Source: Oceanobacillus halotolerans
GTDB lineage: Bacteria; Bacillota; Bacilli; Bacillales; Amphibacillaceae
Reading direction: 5' to 3'
Assembly: GCF_010993955.1 (NCBI RefSeq)
Contig: NZ_WIXL01000005.1
Coordinates: forward strand, 163,098-227,097
DNA: 64,000 bases
Shown in pieces: positions 26,306 to 34,789 of the stretch; position 1 is the stretch's first letter, and the number at the start of each line of letters is the position of its first letter. The position numbers were made by a program, and so were the translations under genes. The notes beneath the pieces were generated by a model. The model did no database searches and had not been told where the DNA came from. It worked only from the letters and a program-made list of their open reading frames with translations.

Positions 26306-27436
26306 TTAATTGGCATTTGTCATTTTTACAAATTTATTTTCATAAAAGCGTTTTTTCTTCTCATTCCCAGTTACATCAAAGAAGGCAATCACATCAGCTA
26401 AAGCATTTTCAAGTAATTCCCTGTCATTTGCTTTTTCTAATTTTTCAATGGCTCGTTCATAATTCTGGCCAGCTTTCGATTTATTCGATTTCTCTTTATG
26501 CTCCAGGCAGTACGCATATTGCATGTAAATCATTCCTACTTTTCGAGCAGAAGCTTCTGGAATTTTTTCATACATAGTTAACGCTTCTTTGTAATAAGGA
26601 ACTGCTTCTTCTAGTTTCGATTGATCAAAATAATAGAACGCCATTTCCGTCATTGCCTCAGCATGTACCATCGTGCTTTCTAATGAGGATTCAGGCAACA
26701 AATTTAATGCCTTTTCTAAGTATGGAAAAGCTTGTTCATTTTTTTCTTCACTTCCATAAGTCTTCGCAATGCTAACAAGACTATTAATCTTCATATTAAG
26801 ATGTTCCTCACCTGCTAATACAATTACTTCTTCTAAATAGGCTACAGCATTCTCTGCATCATTTCGCATTGTATAGAGCATGCCGATTTTAAAGTGCAAA
26901 TAAAGAATCATATAAGCATCTCGTCTGTCGTCCTCCTGAAAATATGTAAGACCTTGTTTATAATATTTAATCGCACGTGGAAGTTTTTCTAAATTTTCTT
27001 CTGCTTCTCCTAACACTAAATAACCACGTGCTAGCTTAATTCGATCTGTTTCTTCCTCTTGCTCCATTTGCGTTACAGCTTCTGATGTAATACGGCGAGC
27101 TAATTTATAGTCACTCATAAAGGCTAGTTCACCTAATAATATTAACTCACTGCTTGTTTGGGCTGTTTTATCCTGATACAATCCTCGGATGATGTCACTT
27201 GCTGCCCGATTTTCTCCAATTTGTGCATGACAAATTGCTTCAACTTTTAATAGTTTTTGTATTAGTTTCGCATTATCACCTTCATAAGACTCCCGAAACG
27301 CTTTTGATTTGGATAAAACATTTGGAAAATGATTTCGTTTAAATTCCTCAATAATGGTTGTTAATGCTTCCTCGTCCTCACTATTAGTCTTATCTTGTAA
27401 TAGATCATCTATATTAATAATATCCATATCCGTCAT
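26306..27436 (-). CDS. Tetratricopeptide-repeat protein (376 aa)
   Basis: All-helical with about six TPR units between residues ~75 and 340, for example ARGYLVLGEAEENLEKLPRA, HFKIGMLYTMRNDAENAVAY and MTEMAFYYFDQSKLEEAVPY. The acidic first 30 residues (DIINIDDLLQDKTNSEDEEA) are likely disordered. There is no helix-turn-helix or enzyme domain, so it is probably a protein-binding scaffold. It is not a clear Rap phosphatase: no small phr-like peptide gene follows. Single gene on the minus strand. Confidence 0.75.
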   Translation of the reverse strand: MTDMDIINIDDLLQDKTNSEDEEALTTIIEEFKRNHFPNVLSKSKAFRESYEGDNAKLIQKLLKVEAICHAQIGENRAASDIIRGLYQDKTAQTSSELILLGELAFMSDYKLARRITSEAVTQMEQEEETDRIKLARGYLVLGEAEENLEKLPRAIKYYKQGLTYFQEDDRRDAYMILYLHFKIGMLYTMRNDAENAVAYLEEVIVLAGEEHLNMKINSLVSIAKTYGSEEKNEQAFPYLEKALNLLPESSLESTMVHAEAMTEMAFYYFDQSKLEEAVPYYKEALTMYEKIPEASARKVGMIYMQYAYCLEHKEKSNKSKAGQNYERAIEKLEKANDRELLENALADVIAFFDVTGNEKKKRFYENKFVKMTNAN

Positions 27437-27564
27437 TCTTTCACCCTCTAGAAGTAGTGTACAATTTTTACTTTACAACATTACAATGTCACCTACAAAT
27501 TATCTCCAATCCTATAATAAACTAAACATAATGGAAGTGTCGAACATGATAATTGTTTAGTATG

Positions 27565-27705
27565 ATAAAGCTTAACTCATTCGGTTGGGGTTTCCTCGAA
27601 TGTTAGTTGAACTTATCTCACTTTTACTGGCAGTTATCCCCACTTATATTTCTTTGTTTCTCAAAGTCTTAAAGGGGTGCTTACTGCCAGTTAACACGTG
27701 ATAGA
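27565..27705 (+). repeat. Family C repeat, copy 3
   Basis: A second sequence version of the element: start ATAAAGCTTAACTCATTCG, hairpin 1 pairs CATTCG with CGAATG, linker GTTAGTTGAAC, and hairpin 2 pairs ACTGGCAGT with ACTGCCAGT. Compared with copy 2 the paired bases have changed together. It ends TTAACACGTGATA. Bases 27706-27857 show no gene. Confidence 0.75.
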
Positions 27706-27857
27706 TGGTCATAATATATTGGAATACGCTCTACTCATTACTTTTCAATAATTTTTCATACTTACCAATTAACCACTTTAATAGAGGAAATACGTCATGT
27801 GTTGTCAGATGGAGTGGAATCGGGGATTACTTATACCTATCACTGTCATTTTAATAG

Positions 27858-28721
27858 CTAATTACTTTTCGTTTGAATCGACCTAGAGGAGTAAATATCA
27901 ACCTGTAAATTCCCATTCTTTGCGATTGCACGAATGAAAATAGGCTCATTATACATGTTGGTAAAAACAAAATCAGGACCATACCAACTTACTGTTGCAT
28001 CTTTGCCAGGTGGAACATATGGAACATCGCGACTATGTGAATATCGCTCGACTATTTCAATTCCTTCTAAATCCACTGCATTGAATAGGGTGGAAGAAAC
28101 TTGGCAAATACCCCCACCAATATCTTCTGCTAGCTCCCCTTTTACAATTACAGGAGCTCGCTTATACCCTTTTTCTTCCGTTCTTTTGCCAACAACTTTG
28201 TTAAACGAAAAGGTCTCCTTTGGAAATAAAACATAATTATTAATTGCTTCGGTTGCAAGCTTTACGTTATGGGACCGCTCTTGATTTTGCTCTCGATATT
28301 TTGTGGTGTATGTACTTAGTTTATTTGTTGTGATTTCATCTAGTAATGTGGCGTGTATCCGTGGCTTGATAGGTTTTGTTGGTATTTTGATTTGATTAGA
28401 ATTCCTAGTATAAAATCGTTTCCATAATTCCATTTGAAACCGATTTTGATCTAACGTTACTCCTTTTTGTCCCTCTATAATGTTACCTACTTCATCTAGG
28501 TATGCATTTTCTGGTTTTTCATAAATAATAGAGGCAATATATTCCTCTAAGAACTCTACCTTTTTTTCATCTATAAAAATAGGATCAATCATCTTTAGAG
28601 CATAATCCTCTAATTCGATCGTTTCAATCTTATCATCATTATCCATTAGAGAAACTGATTCTGCAAATGCTTGTCCTGGTATCCAACTAAAGCATATACA
28701 TAGGAAAAAAATGAATCGCAT
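27858..28721 (-). CDS. Secreted VanW-family protein
   Basis: 287 residues from the chosen ATG, which has AGAGGAGG seven bases upstream; the open frame extends 52 codons further but crosses another gene's terminator. The signal peptide is MRFIFFLCICFSWIPGQAFA. The VanW domain covers roughly residues 145-270 with FPKETFSFNKVVGKRTEEKG, GGGICQVSSTLFNAV and NMYNEPIFIRA. VanW proteins (YoaR in Bacillus) are exported and linked to cell wall or spore functions, with unknown chemistry. No van resistance genes are near, so a resistance role is not implied. Confidence 0.85.
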   Translation of the reverse strand: MRFIFFLCICFSWIPGQAFAESVSLMDNDDKIETIELEDYALKMIDPIFIDEKKVEFLEEYIASIIYEKPENAYLDEVGNIIEGQKGVTLDQNRFQMELWKRFYTRNSNQIKIPTKPIKPRIHATLLDEITTNKLSTYTTKYREQNQERSHNVKLATEAINNYVLFPKETFSFNKVVGKRTEEKGYKRAPVIVKGELAEDIGGGICQVSSTLFNAVDLEGIEIVERYSHSRDVPYVPPGKDATVSWYGPDFVFTNMYNEPIFIRAIAKNGNLQVDIYSSRSIQTKSN

Positions 28722-28786
28722 GACCAGGCCTCCTCTTTTACCTTGTAGTATTCGAAAAAGAGGATTTTCTATGTATAAGTGGTCAC

Positions 28787-28820
28787 CAAAAAACCATCCT
28801 GCTTTGATAAGCAAGATGGT
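28787..28820 (-). terminator. Terminator after the 33-aa membrane peptide gene
   Basis: On the minus strand ACCATCTTGCTT pairs with AAGCAGGATGGT around ATC, followed by TTTTTT. It is 10 bases beyond the stop at 28831 and ahead of the VanW gene. Confidence 0.88.
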
Positions 28821-28830
28821 ATGAATAGAC

Positions 28831-28932
28831 TTAACGGAAATCCCTCGTGTCCTCCAATGTACGTGCAGAAATAGCATATCCCACGACTGCGGCTAACGCT
28901 GCTAATACAAAATATAATGTACTTTTTTTCAT
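28831..28932 (-). CDS. Very small membrane peptide (33 aa)
   Basis: Reads MKKSTLYFVLAALAAVVGYA then ISARTLEDTRDFR: a single hydrophobic helix with a charged tail. The ribosome site AGAGGAGGG is excellent and 7 bases from the ATG, and an efficient terminator follows the stop at once, so this looks like a real single-gene transcript. Function unknown; it could be a small membrane regulator or part of a toxin-like family, but there is no evidence for either. Confidence 0.65.
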   Translation of the reverse strand: MKKSTLYFVLAALAAVVGYAISARTLEDTRDFR

Positions 28933-28950
28933 GAAACATTCCCTCCTCTT

Positions 28951-29114
28951 ATAAAGTGAAGCTTCAATTAGTGGGGGTTCCCTTCCCTCCCCCACCGATT
29001 GTTAGTTGAACGAATCGGACATTTACGGTCAGTTTGATCCCCCACTTATCTTTCTTGGATCTCCTAAGAAATCTTGAAGTGGTGGGCTTACTTTCCGTTA
29101 CATGCGGGATAAAC
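28951..29114 (+). repeat. Family C repeat, copy 4
   Basis: Version with start ATAAAGTGAAGCTTCAATT. Hairpin 1 pairs GTGGGGG with CCCCCAC, followed by linker GTTAGTTGAACGAATCGGAC. Hairpin 2 is less well paired at its base (ACGGTCAGT against ACTTTCCGT). It ends TACATGCGGGATAAA. Confidence 0.75.
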
Positions 29115-29134
29115 AAATGGTACTCATTCGTGAA

Positions 29135-30346
29135 TTAGAACGGGCGGATTTTTCCTTTTTTAAGGAATAGTTTCGGACCACCAAGCATGAATACATAACG
29201 GTTATCTACCACTTTTTTCATTGCTGCAGCTGTTTTACCATATAATTTACGATCAAAAACAGTTCCCATTGCATCCGTTATACCTAATGATGCCACAGTT
29301 CCTTTGTCATCAAATACGAATTTTTCTAATGGTTGATTATTAAGTAGTGCGTAAAGATTATTTGCACACGTATCAGCATGCTGAATTGCTGCTTGAGCAG
29401 TTGGTGGGAACGGACGACCTTCTGCTTCATTCATGACCCATGCACAATCACCAATGATAAAAATATCTTCTTCACCAGGTGCACGTAGATCGCCATCTAC
29501 TGTTACTTTTCCTTTTGTTATCTCAAAACCAGATTCGGCTAATACAGGACTACCTTTTACGCCACCTGTCCAAACAATAGTACCGGCTTTGATTTCTTCA
29601 TTATCATCCCCGACAATAAAGGCATCTTCTGTACATTCTTTAATCGCTGCACCTTCTCTAAATTCAACCCCACGTGATTGAAGCGAACTTTTTGCATATG
29701 CAACTAATTCTTTATCAAAGCCAGGCATAATAGATGGAGCTGCTTCTACATTGATAATACGCGCTTTACTACGTTCAACATCATATTTTTTGCAAAGCTC
29801 TGGAATTTTTTCTGCTAATTCCCCAACAAACTCAACACCTGTGAATCCACCACCGCCAACAAGAATATTTAAGCTATCCTCATCTGCTTCTGGATCATTG
29901 TTGTATTTAGCAAATTGATACTCAATATGTTCGTAAATATAACGGCAGGAATCAATGTCTTGAATAAAGAACGCATTTTCTTCCATTCCTTTGATTCCAA
30001 AAGTATTGGTTTCAAAGCCTAATGATATTACTAAGTAATCATAACTTAATTCACTATTTTCCAACACAACTTGTTTTTCTTCTTTGTTGACTTTTACAAC
30101 TGAATCATAAATTAATCGAACACGGTTAGGATTAATGACATCTTTAATCATTACCCTTGCTTGGTTTGGATTAATGGTACCAGCCGCAACTTCATGTAGC
30201 CAAGTTGTTTGGTAGTGATAATTGTGCTTATTGACGAGCACAATCTCCGCTTCTTCAGCTCCAAATTTTTGGGTTAATCGTTTAGTCGTCATCATCCCAG
30301 CATATCCTGCCCCAAGGACAACGATTCTTGGTTTGTTTGCATTCAT
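29135..30346 (-). CDS. Type II NADH dehydrogenase (Ndh/YumB-like)
   Basis: 403 residues. The FAD-binding motif is VVLGAGYAGMMTTKRL at the N-terminus, the NADH-binding motif LVGGGGFTGVEFVGELAE is in the middle, and IFIIGDCAWVMNEAEGRPFPPTAQAA closes the flavin site. The C-terminal amphipathic helix (FMLGGPKLFLKKGK) should anchor it to the inside of the membrane. It passes electrons from NADH to menaquinone without pumping protons. It could be the main respiratory Ndh or the YumB paralogue; sequence alone does not decide. Single gene. Confidence 0.88.
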   Translation of the reverse strand: MNANKPRIVVLGAGYAGMMTTKRLTQKFGAEEAEIVLVNKHNYHYQTTWLHEVAAGTINPNQARVMIKDVINPNRVRLIYDSVVKVNKEEKQVVLENSELSYDYLVISLGFETNTFGIKGMEENAFFIQDIDSCRYIYEHIEYQFAKYNNDPEADEDSLNILVGGGGFTGVEFVGELAEKIPELCKKYDVERSKARIINVEAAPSIMPGFDKELVAYAKSSLQSRGVEFREGAAIKECTEDAFIVGDDNEEIKAGTIVWTGGVKGSPVLAESGFEITKGKVTVDGDLRAPGEEDIFIIGDCAWVMNEAEGRPFPPTAQAAIQHADTCANNLYALLNNQPLEKFVFDDKGTVASLGITDAMGTVFDRKLYGKTAAAMKKVVDNRYVFMLGGPKLFLKKGKIRPF

Positions 30347-30521
30347 TTACATGCTCCTTCCTTTTCCTCTATAATTTTTAATAAGTACAAAGTATAAAGA
30401 ATAACAATTGGGCTATATAACTATCATAGCAAATATTTTCTAGAAGGGCTAATAAATCAGTATATTTTACAACGAAAATGCAGTATTTGCCAATAAATCA
30501 TGATTGATATCACGTTTTAAG

Positions 30522-30650
30522 TTTAGAAAAACTCGCATTCGCTCGTCCTTTAGCGAATGTGTTTAGTTTTTCTTATACTTAGGACATTAAAATTTTAGCA
30601 ACGTCTAGTCTTCTTCTTAGCTAAAATTTTATACTTTCCTAACGTGTAAA
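30522..30650 (+). repeat. Family B repeat, copy 2
   Basis: Full-length copy with both inverted modules, ending CCTAACGTGTAAAAAA. Its A-run is followed directly by the AAGGAGG ribosome site of the glycosylase gene at 30667, so the element forms the whole immediate upstream region and any promoter for that gene must lie in it or before it. Confidence 0.8.
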
Positions 30651-30666
30651 AAAGGAGGTAGATTAT

Positions 30667-31326
30667 ATGGAAAATTTATTCATTACCCAAAATGATCCAG
30701 ATGTCATCACATTAAAAGAACGGGATCCACTTATGGAAAAACTCATCACTATTATTGGTGATTTTACCGTTTCCATGCGAACAGATTATTTCCAGTCACT
30801 TGTACGGTCTATTGTTGGACAGCAAATATCCGTGGCAGCAGCATCTGCCATCTATCAGCGACTATTAGAAACTGTAAACGGCCAGCTCACTCCTCACCAA
30901 ATCTATCAGATGGACAACCAAACCTTACGAAGTGCTGGTCTAACAGGTCGTAAATTGTCTTACATTCAGGATTTAGCCAGTAAAATTGAAAAAAGGGAAT
31001 TACATTTGTATCAGTTAAACAAGGAAGATAATACTACTGTTTTAAAACAATTAACGAGTATTAAAGGGGTTGGCAGATGGACGGCAGAAATGTTTCTTAT
31101 CTTTTCGCTAGGAAGAATGAATGTTTTAGCGGTTGATGATATTGGACTGCAGCGTGGTGCACAATGGCTCTACCAAGTCGACCAGTCGAAGCGTCGCACT
31201 ATCTTACAAGAAAAAGCATCATCATGGGATCCGCACCTTACCATTGCCTCTTTATACTTATGGAAGATTGTCGATCTTGGTTATATTCATAAGTATGATT
31301 CCATTGATGATATTATTATCAACTAG
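30667..31326 (+). CDS. DNA-3-methyladenine glycosylase II (AlkA-like, HhH-GPD)
   Basis: 219 residues: only the HhH-GPD part of AlkA, without the N-terminal domain of the longer Bacillus AlkA. The helix-hairpin-helix is LTSIKGVGRWTAEMFLIFSL and the catalytic Asp is in VLAVDDIGLQRGAQ. The SIVGQQISVAAASAIYQRL helix is also typical. It removes alkylated purines from DNA in base-excision repair. It is monocistronic, with a terminator about 180 bases past the stop, and is immediately preceded by a family B repeat. Confidence 0.85.
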   Translation: MENLFITQNDPDVITLKERDPLMEKLITIIGDFTVSMRTDYFQSLVRSIVGQQISVAAASAIYQRLLETVNGQLTPHQIYQMDNQTLRSAGLTGRKLSYIQDLASKIEKRELHLYQLNKEDNTTVLKQLTSIKGVGRWTAEMFLIFSLGRMNVLAVDDIGLQRGAQWLYQVDQSKRRTILQEKASSWDPHLTIASLYLWKIVDLGYIHKYDSIDDIIIN

Positions 31327-31505
31327 CATGCACCAGCATAAAACACTTTTATTCCTTAGATGGTAACAAGAAGATAAGGTTTGCTTGTGTTCCTTTTGAT
31401 AATTCAGGAGAGTCAACCATTTCTTCTCAGGTATGGATTTTTAAATAAACCGAATAAAATAGCGAGCACCAGTGTTATAGGACCCCGAGAAATCGGCGTG
31501 ATAGA

Positions 31506-31540
31506 CTTTGCCACTCCCAAACTTGGCAAGGTTTTTTTTC
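31506..31540 (+). terminator. Terminator downstream of the glycosylase gene
   Basis: CTTTGCCA at 31506-31513 pairs with TGGCAAGG at 31524-31531, followed by eight T. Between the gene stop (31326) and this hairpin is a plus-strand open stretch (about 31350-31449, reading ...IRFACVPFDNSGESTIS...) that may be the tail of a decayed gene. Confidence 0.75.
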
Positions 31541-31709
31541 GTCTAGGAAATTATAAAAAAATTAAACCTGTGGATAACTAAAAAAAGAAAGAACAGCCTC
31601 TTCCAGCTCCAGTGCTAAAGCTGTAGAGAGACTTCCCCCACCAACTGGCGAGCAACAATCGGTGTTATCAAAAGATAAAGTGAAGAGCAAAAGAAATAAA
31701 GACCTTAGC

Positions 31710-31762
31710 GACTAACCCCCACTAAATTGAAGATTTTAAAGGGGTTAGTCACTAATTTTTGT
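31710..31762 (+). terminator. Hairpin ahead of the TetR gene (possible terminator)
   Basis: GACTAACCCC at 31710-31719 pairs perfectly with GGGGTTAGTC at 31741-31750, followed by ACTAATTTTTG. The loop is long (21 bases). It may shield the TetR unit from upstream transcription. Confidence 0.45.
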
Positions 31763-31798
31763 TCAATCGTCAGTTATAAGTCATTATGCAAATTAAGA

Positions 31799-31827
31799 TT
31801 GACAAAAAACCGTCCAGACGGTATACT
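31799..31827 (+). promoter_or_regulatory. Promoter with embedded TetR-type operator
   Basis: TTGACA at 31799-31804 and TATACT at 31822-31827 are 17 bases apart. The palindrome ACCGTCCAGACGGT at 31809-31822 fills the spacer between them. A repressor bound there would block RNA polymerase, so the regulator gene at 31858 very likely represses itself and the efflux gene behind it. Confidence 0.85.
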
Positions 31828-31857
31828 AAAATTAGAAATAAAAAGAAGGAGAAAATT

Positions 31858-32397
31858 ATGGCAAGTTCTAATACAAAACAAGCTATTATGAATGCAGCAG
31901 CACAAATTATTCACCAAGATGGGATTTTAGAGATGACACTAGAAAGCGTAGCAAAACAGGCAGACCTTAGTAAAGGTGGGTTACTTTATCATTTTCCCTC
32001 AAAAGAAGATCTAGTAAAAGGGTTAGTTGATCACCAAATGCAAGTTTATATGGAGAATATTAAAGCTGGAGCAGAAAATGATACAACGAACAAAGGAAAA
32101 TGGACTCGTTCCTTTATTCAGGAAACATTTCGGCAAAGTACTTCTAACAAAGAATTGGATGCTGGATTATTAGCTGCGATTGCCTATGATCCTAATTTAT
32201 TAAACCCCATTCAAGAAGCCTATCAACATTGGCAGCAACAAATTGAAGAAGATGAATTAGATCCTGTAAAGGCCACTATTCTTCGACTCGCCGTTGATGG
32301 TTTATGGTTTTCAGAGATATTCGGATTAGCTCCATTAGCGAAAGAATTAAAGGAAGAGGTGCTTCATGAGCTAATTACGTTAAGTAAGGGGGAATAA
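31858..32397 (+). CDS. TetR/AcrR-family repressor of the SMR efflux gene
   Basis: 179 residues. The start at 31858 is chosen because GAAGGAG is 9 bases upstream; an earlier in-frame ATG at 31786 lies before the promoter. The N-terminal helix-turn-helix reads MTLESVAKQADLSKGGLLYH followed by FPSKEDLVKGLVDHQM. The C-terminal ligand-binding domain is shorter than usual and variable. It starts 31 bases after a promoter carrying a 14-bp palindrome and ends 3 bases before the efflux gene. Its inducer is probably a cationic compound carried by the pump. Confidence 0.85.
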   Translation: MASSNTKQAIMNAAAQIIHQDGILEMTLESVAKQADLSKGGLLYHFPSKEDLVKGLVDHQMQVYMENIKAGAENDTTNKGKWTRSFIQETFRQSTSNKELDAGLLAAIAYDPNLLNPIQEAYQHWQQQIEEDELDPVKATILRLAVDGLWFSEIFGLAPLAKELKEEVLHELITLSKGE

Positions 32398-32400
32398 TGT

Positions 32401-32757
32401 ATGGCTTATATTTATTTATTACTAGGTGTTATAGCAGAGGTTTTCGGAACTACGATGTTGAAACTATCGGATGGATTTACAAAAGTGCTCCCAGTGATTG
32501 GAGGACTCGGCGGTTTCATCATAGCACTGTTTTTTTTAGCTTTGTCGTTTAAGTCTATTCCATTAAGTGTTGCATATGCTACCTGGTCTGGTCTTGGTAC
32601 AGCAGGAGCTGTAATATTAAGTATTCTCATATGGAAAGACAAAATAAATATATCTGGTGTGTTTGGCATATTATTAATTATTACTGGTATTGTGTTGCTC
32701 AATTCAATCGGGACAACTCAAGAAGCAGTCAAACTACCAATCGAAGAAACAAATTAA
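32401..32757 (+). CDS. Small multidrug resistance (SMR) efflux protein
   Basis: 118 residues with four helices. The essential membrane Glu is at position 13 (LLLGVIAEVFGTTMLKLSDG), and the family signature LSVAYATWSGLGTAG is in helix 3. SMR proteins (EmrE/QacC/EbrA type) form dimers that exchange protons for lipophilic cations or guanidinium-like compounds. A single SMR gene after a TetR gene suggests a homodimeric drug pump under local repression. It ends in a strong terminator shared with the convergent SDR gene. Confidence 0.9.
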   Translation: MAYIYLLLGVIAEVFGTTMLKLSDGFTKVLPVIGGLGGFIIALFFLALSFKSIPLSVAYATWSGLGTAGAVILSILIWKDKINISGVFGILLIITGIVLLNSIGTTQEAVKLPIEETN

Positions 32758-32820
32758 CACCAAAGTGAGGGAGTCTTCATTTACCTCGTATCCAAAGAAA
32801 AATATAACTATTCTCTCTAG

Positions 32821-32849
32821 AAGGCTTGGATCAAAAGAATCCAAGCCTT
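32821..32849. terminator. Bidirectional terminator between SMR and SDR genes
   Basis: AAGGCTTGGAT at 32821-32831 pairs perfectly with ATCCAAGCCTT at 32839-32849. It lies 10 bases from the SDR stop and 64 from the SMR stop. Confidence 0.8.
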
Positions 32850-32858
32850 CATTAACGC

Positions 32859-33563
32859 TTATACTGGTCTAACGGTTACTTCATTCACATTTACGTAATC
32901 AGGTTGGGTTACACTGTATACAACAGCACGAGCTATATCTTCTGGCTGTAGCGGTTTTCGGTCTTTTGGCGAGTTAGTCAGGATAGCTGTATCGACTTGT
33001 CCAGGAGAGATATTGGTAACGCGGATTCCTGTTCTAGCTAGCTCCTTCTCTAAACCCATTGAAATAGCTCTTACAGCAAATTTTGTTGCACTATATACCG
33101 TCCCTTTCTTTGCTGCTTCTAGTCCAGATACTGAAGCAATATTTACAATATGTCCTACAGAGCGGTCCAGCATTCCAGGAAGAACTGCATTAATTCCATA
33201 TAGTACCCCTTTTATATTAACATCAATCATCTGGTCCCAGTTCTTTACCTCGCCATCTTTAATGGTTGATGAAAGAACAGCTCCTGCATTGTTTACCAAT
33301 ATATCAACAGGACCAAATTCTTTCACAGCTTTTGCTACCATACTTTCAACACTATCCCGATCCGTTACATCTGTTTCTGCAGCTAATGCTTGTCCTTTTC
33401 CATCTGATTGAATTGCTGTTACTACTTCCGATAACCTTTCCTTCCGGCGAGCCGCTAAGAGGACATTCGCTCCTTGGCTAGCTAACCGTTTAGCTACTGA
33501 TTCACCAATACCACTACTAGCTCCCGTTACAATCGCAGTTATTCCATTTAAATCCATCATCAA
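32859..33563 (-). CDS. Short-chain dehydrogenase/reductase
   Basis: 234 residues, classical SDR. The nucleotide motif is TGASSGIGESVAKRLA, NNAG is at VDILVNNAGAVLS, the catalytic Ser is in IVNIASVSGLEAAKKG and the YxxxK pair in VYSATKFAVRAI. LLAARRKERL suggests a preference for NADP(H), from the basic residues after the second strand. It is of the YdfG/serine-dehydrogenase-like group by general wording, but the substrate is unknown. Several consecutive ATG codons at the start leave an uncertainty of one or two residues. Confidence 0.85.
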   Translation of the reverse strand: MMMDLNGITAIVTGASSGIGESVAKRLASQGANVLLAARRKERLSEVVTAIQSDGKGQALAAETDVTDRDSVESMVAKAVKEFGPVDILVNNAGAVLSSTIKDGEVKNWDQMIDVNIKGVLYGINAVLPGMLDRSVGHIVNIASVSGLEAAKKGTVYSATKFAVRAISMGLEKELARTGIRVTNISPGQVDTAILTNSPKDRKPLQPEDIARAVVYSVTQPDYVNVNEVTVRPV

Positions 33564-33720
33564 CCTACCTCCATCATGTTATGATTCAGTCAATCAGCTA
33601 ATCGTTGCTGCAAAAAATTTAAATTTGTATAATAATGGTTTTACCTAGATAGAATATTTACCTTGTATCCAAATTATACAATAATTCTCAAAGGAATATC
33701 ATGTTAGAAACATCCACATT

Positions 33721-33756
33721 AAAAATCCTATGGAGCAAAGACAAAGCTCCATAGGA
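33721..33756 (-). terminator. Terminator of the manganese catalase gene
   Basis: TCCTATGGAGC at 33726-33736 pairs perfectly with GCTCCATAGGA at 33746-33756; on the minus strand five T follow. It is 13 bases past the TAA at 33769, i.e. after the full-length frame, not after the internal TGA at 33937. Confidence 0.88.
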
Positions 33757-33768
33757 CATCCAGCCATT

Positions 33769-34641
33769 TTATTTATCGTCTGAATCCGTTGAATCATCGT
33801 CAGATTTATGCAATGCACCTGGTGGTGTGTCGTGAATATAAGGAGGTGCAGGACGAAGCTTTGGTTTATCCCCAAACGGTACTGGGTTTTCGTAGTAGCT
33901 AAACTGGCCACATCCATCAATACTTGGTCCATGTGCTCAAAGACCTTTGGTACTCTTTGCTCCTGCAGAATTACTATAATATGTGTAAGCAACTTTATCC
34001 TTTTGCAATTCATGTGGGAATGTACTTGGTACAATGATATCCTCAATTTCCTCTAGTTCCAAACATGCTGCATACCATTGATTCTGATGCATGGTATCTC
34101 TAGCAATAAGCCAAGATAACATATCCCTTACACCAGGGTCATCGGTTTGTTCATAAAGTCGAACAGCCTGCAATCTTCCTTGTGATTCAGCATTTAAATT
34201 GGCACGGAAATCAGCCAACAAATTACCGCTTGCAATAATGTAATCTGCTGTCCAACTATTTCCTACACTATCTTTTGGTGCTGCTCCAAGGCCATGAACT
34301 ATGGAATGTTGTGGGGTCGATCCACCTAATATGGCCTCGACAACCGGGTTTTTCGCAGTCTCATCTATCTCGACATCAGGAGCTCCGTCTAATAATCTAG
34401 CAATCATCGTTGCCAGCATTTCAATATGCGCTAATTCTTCTGTACCATTTTCCATTAATAAATCCCTGTATTTGTCATTACCACGCGTATTCCAACCTTG
34501 GAACAAATATTGCAATGCTACCGAAATTTTCCCAAATTGCCCACCTAAAATTTCCTGTAGCTTTTTTGCAAACACCGGATCTGGGCGTTCAGGTTTAGCA
34601 TGATATTGTAATTCCTTTACATGATAAAACAAGACGCTCAC
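33769..34641 (-). pseudogene. Manganese catalase with an in-frame TGA at codon 235
   Basis: The first 234 codons are a di-manganese catalase: MYYHVKEL-type start (VLFYHVKELQYHAKPERPDP), VALQYLFQGWNTRGN, EELAHIEMLATMIARLL with Glu/His metal ligands, and ARDTMHQNQWYAACLELEE. Codon 235 (33937-33939) is TGA, but the same frame stays open for 55 more codons with normal family wording: AHGPSIDGCGQFSYYENPVP and HDTPPGALHK, ending at TAA 33769-33771. In the family a tryptophan (TGG) usually precedes A-x-G-x-S-x-D-G, so one G-to-A change explains the stop. The truncated product keeps the metal-binding bundle but loses the C-terminal arm that clasps neighbouring subunits. It could be a fresh pseudogene, a functional short form, a readthrough case or a sequencing error. 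Confidence 0.8.
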
Positions 34642-34789
34642 TTCCTTTACATTTATTAACAGACTAGGTTAAAAACCTATCTCATATCTTTGTATTCATA
34701 CTATGCAGGAATAGTGAAGGAAGCGAGTCCCTATTTTATCCTTTATGTGTCTGTTGTAGCCATACAAGCTTATTTTAGTAAAAAGGCTG

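Noticed and set aside
27858..28721. VanW gene as part of a vancomycin resistance cluster
   Set aside because: No vanA/vanH/vanX, vanY or vanRS-like gene is present; VanW-family proteins are common in Bacillaceae without resistance.
28722..28877. 52-codon N-terminal extension of the VanW protein
   Set aside because: It crosses the terminator of the small peptide gene, lacks a ribosome site and would bury the clear signal peptide.
31381..31581. 66-codon frame after the AlkA-like gene
   Set aside because: It spans a strong terminator and has no ribosome site; a different frame nearby looks more like decayed coding DNA.
33699..34046. 115-codon frame overlapping the 3' part of the manganese catalase
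   Set aside because: It is out of frame with the catalase and extends into the terminator hairpin; the catalase frame with its TGA explains the region.
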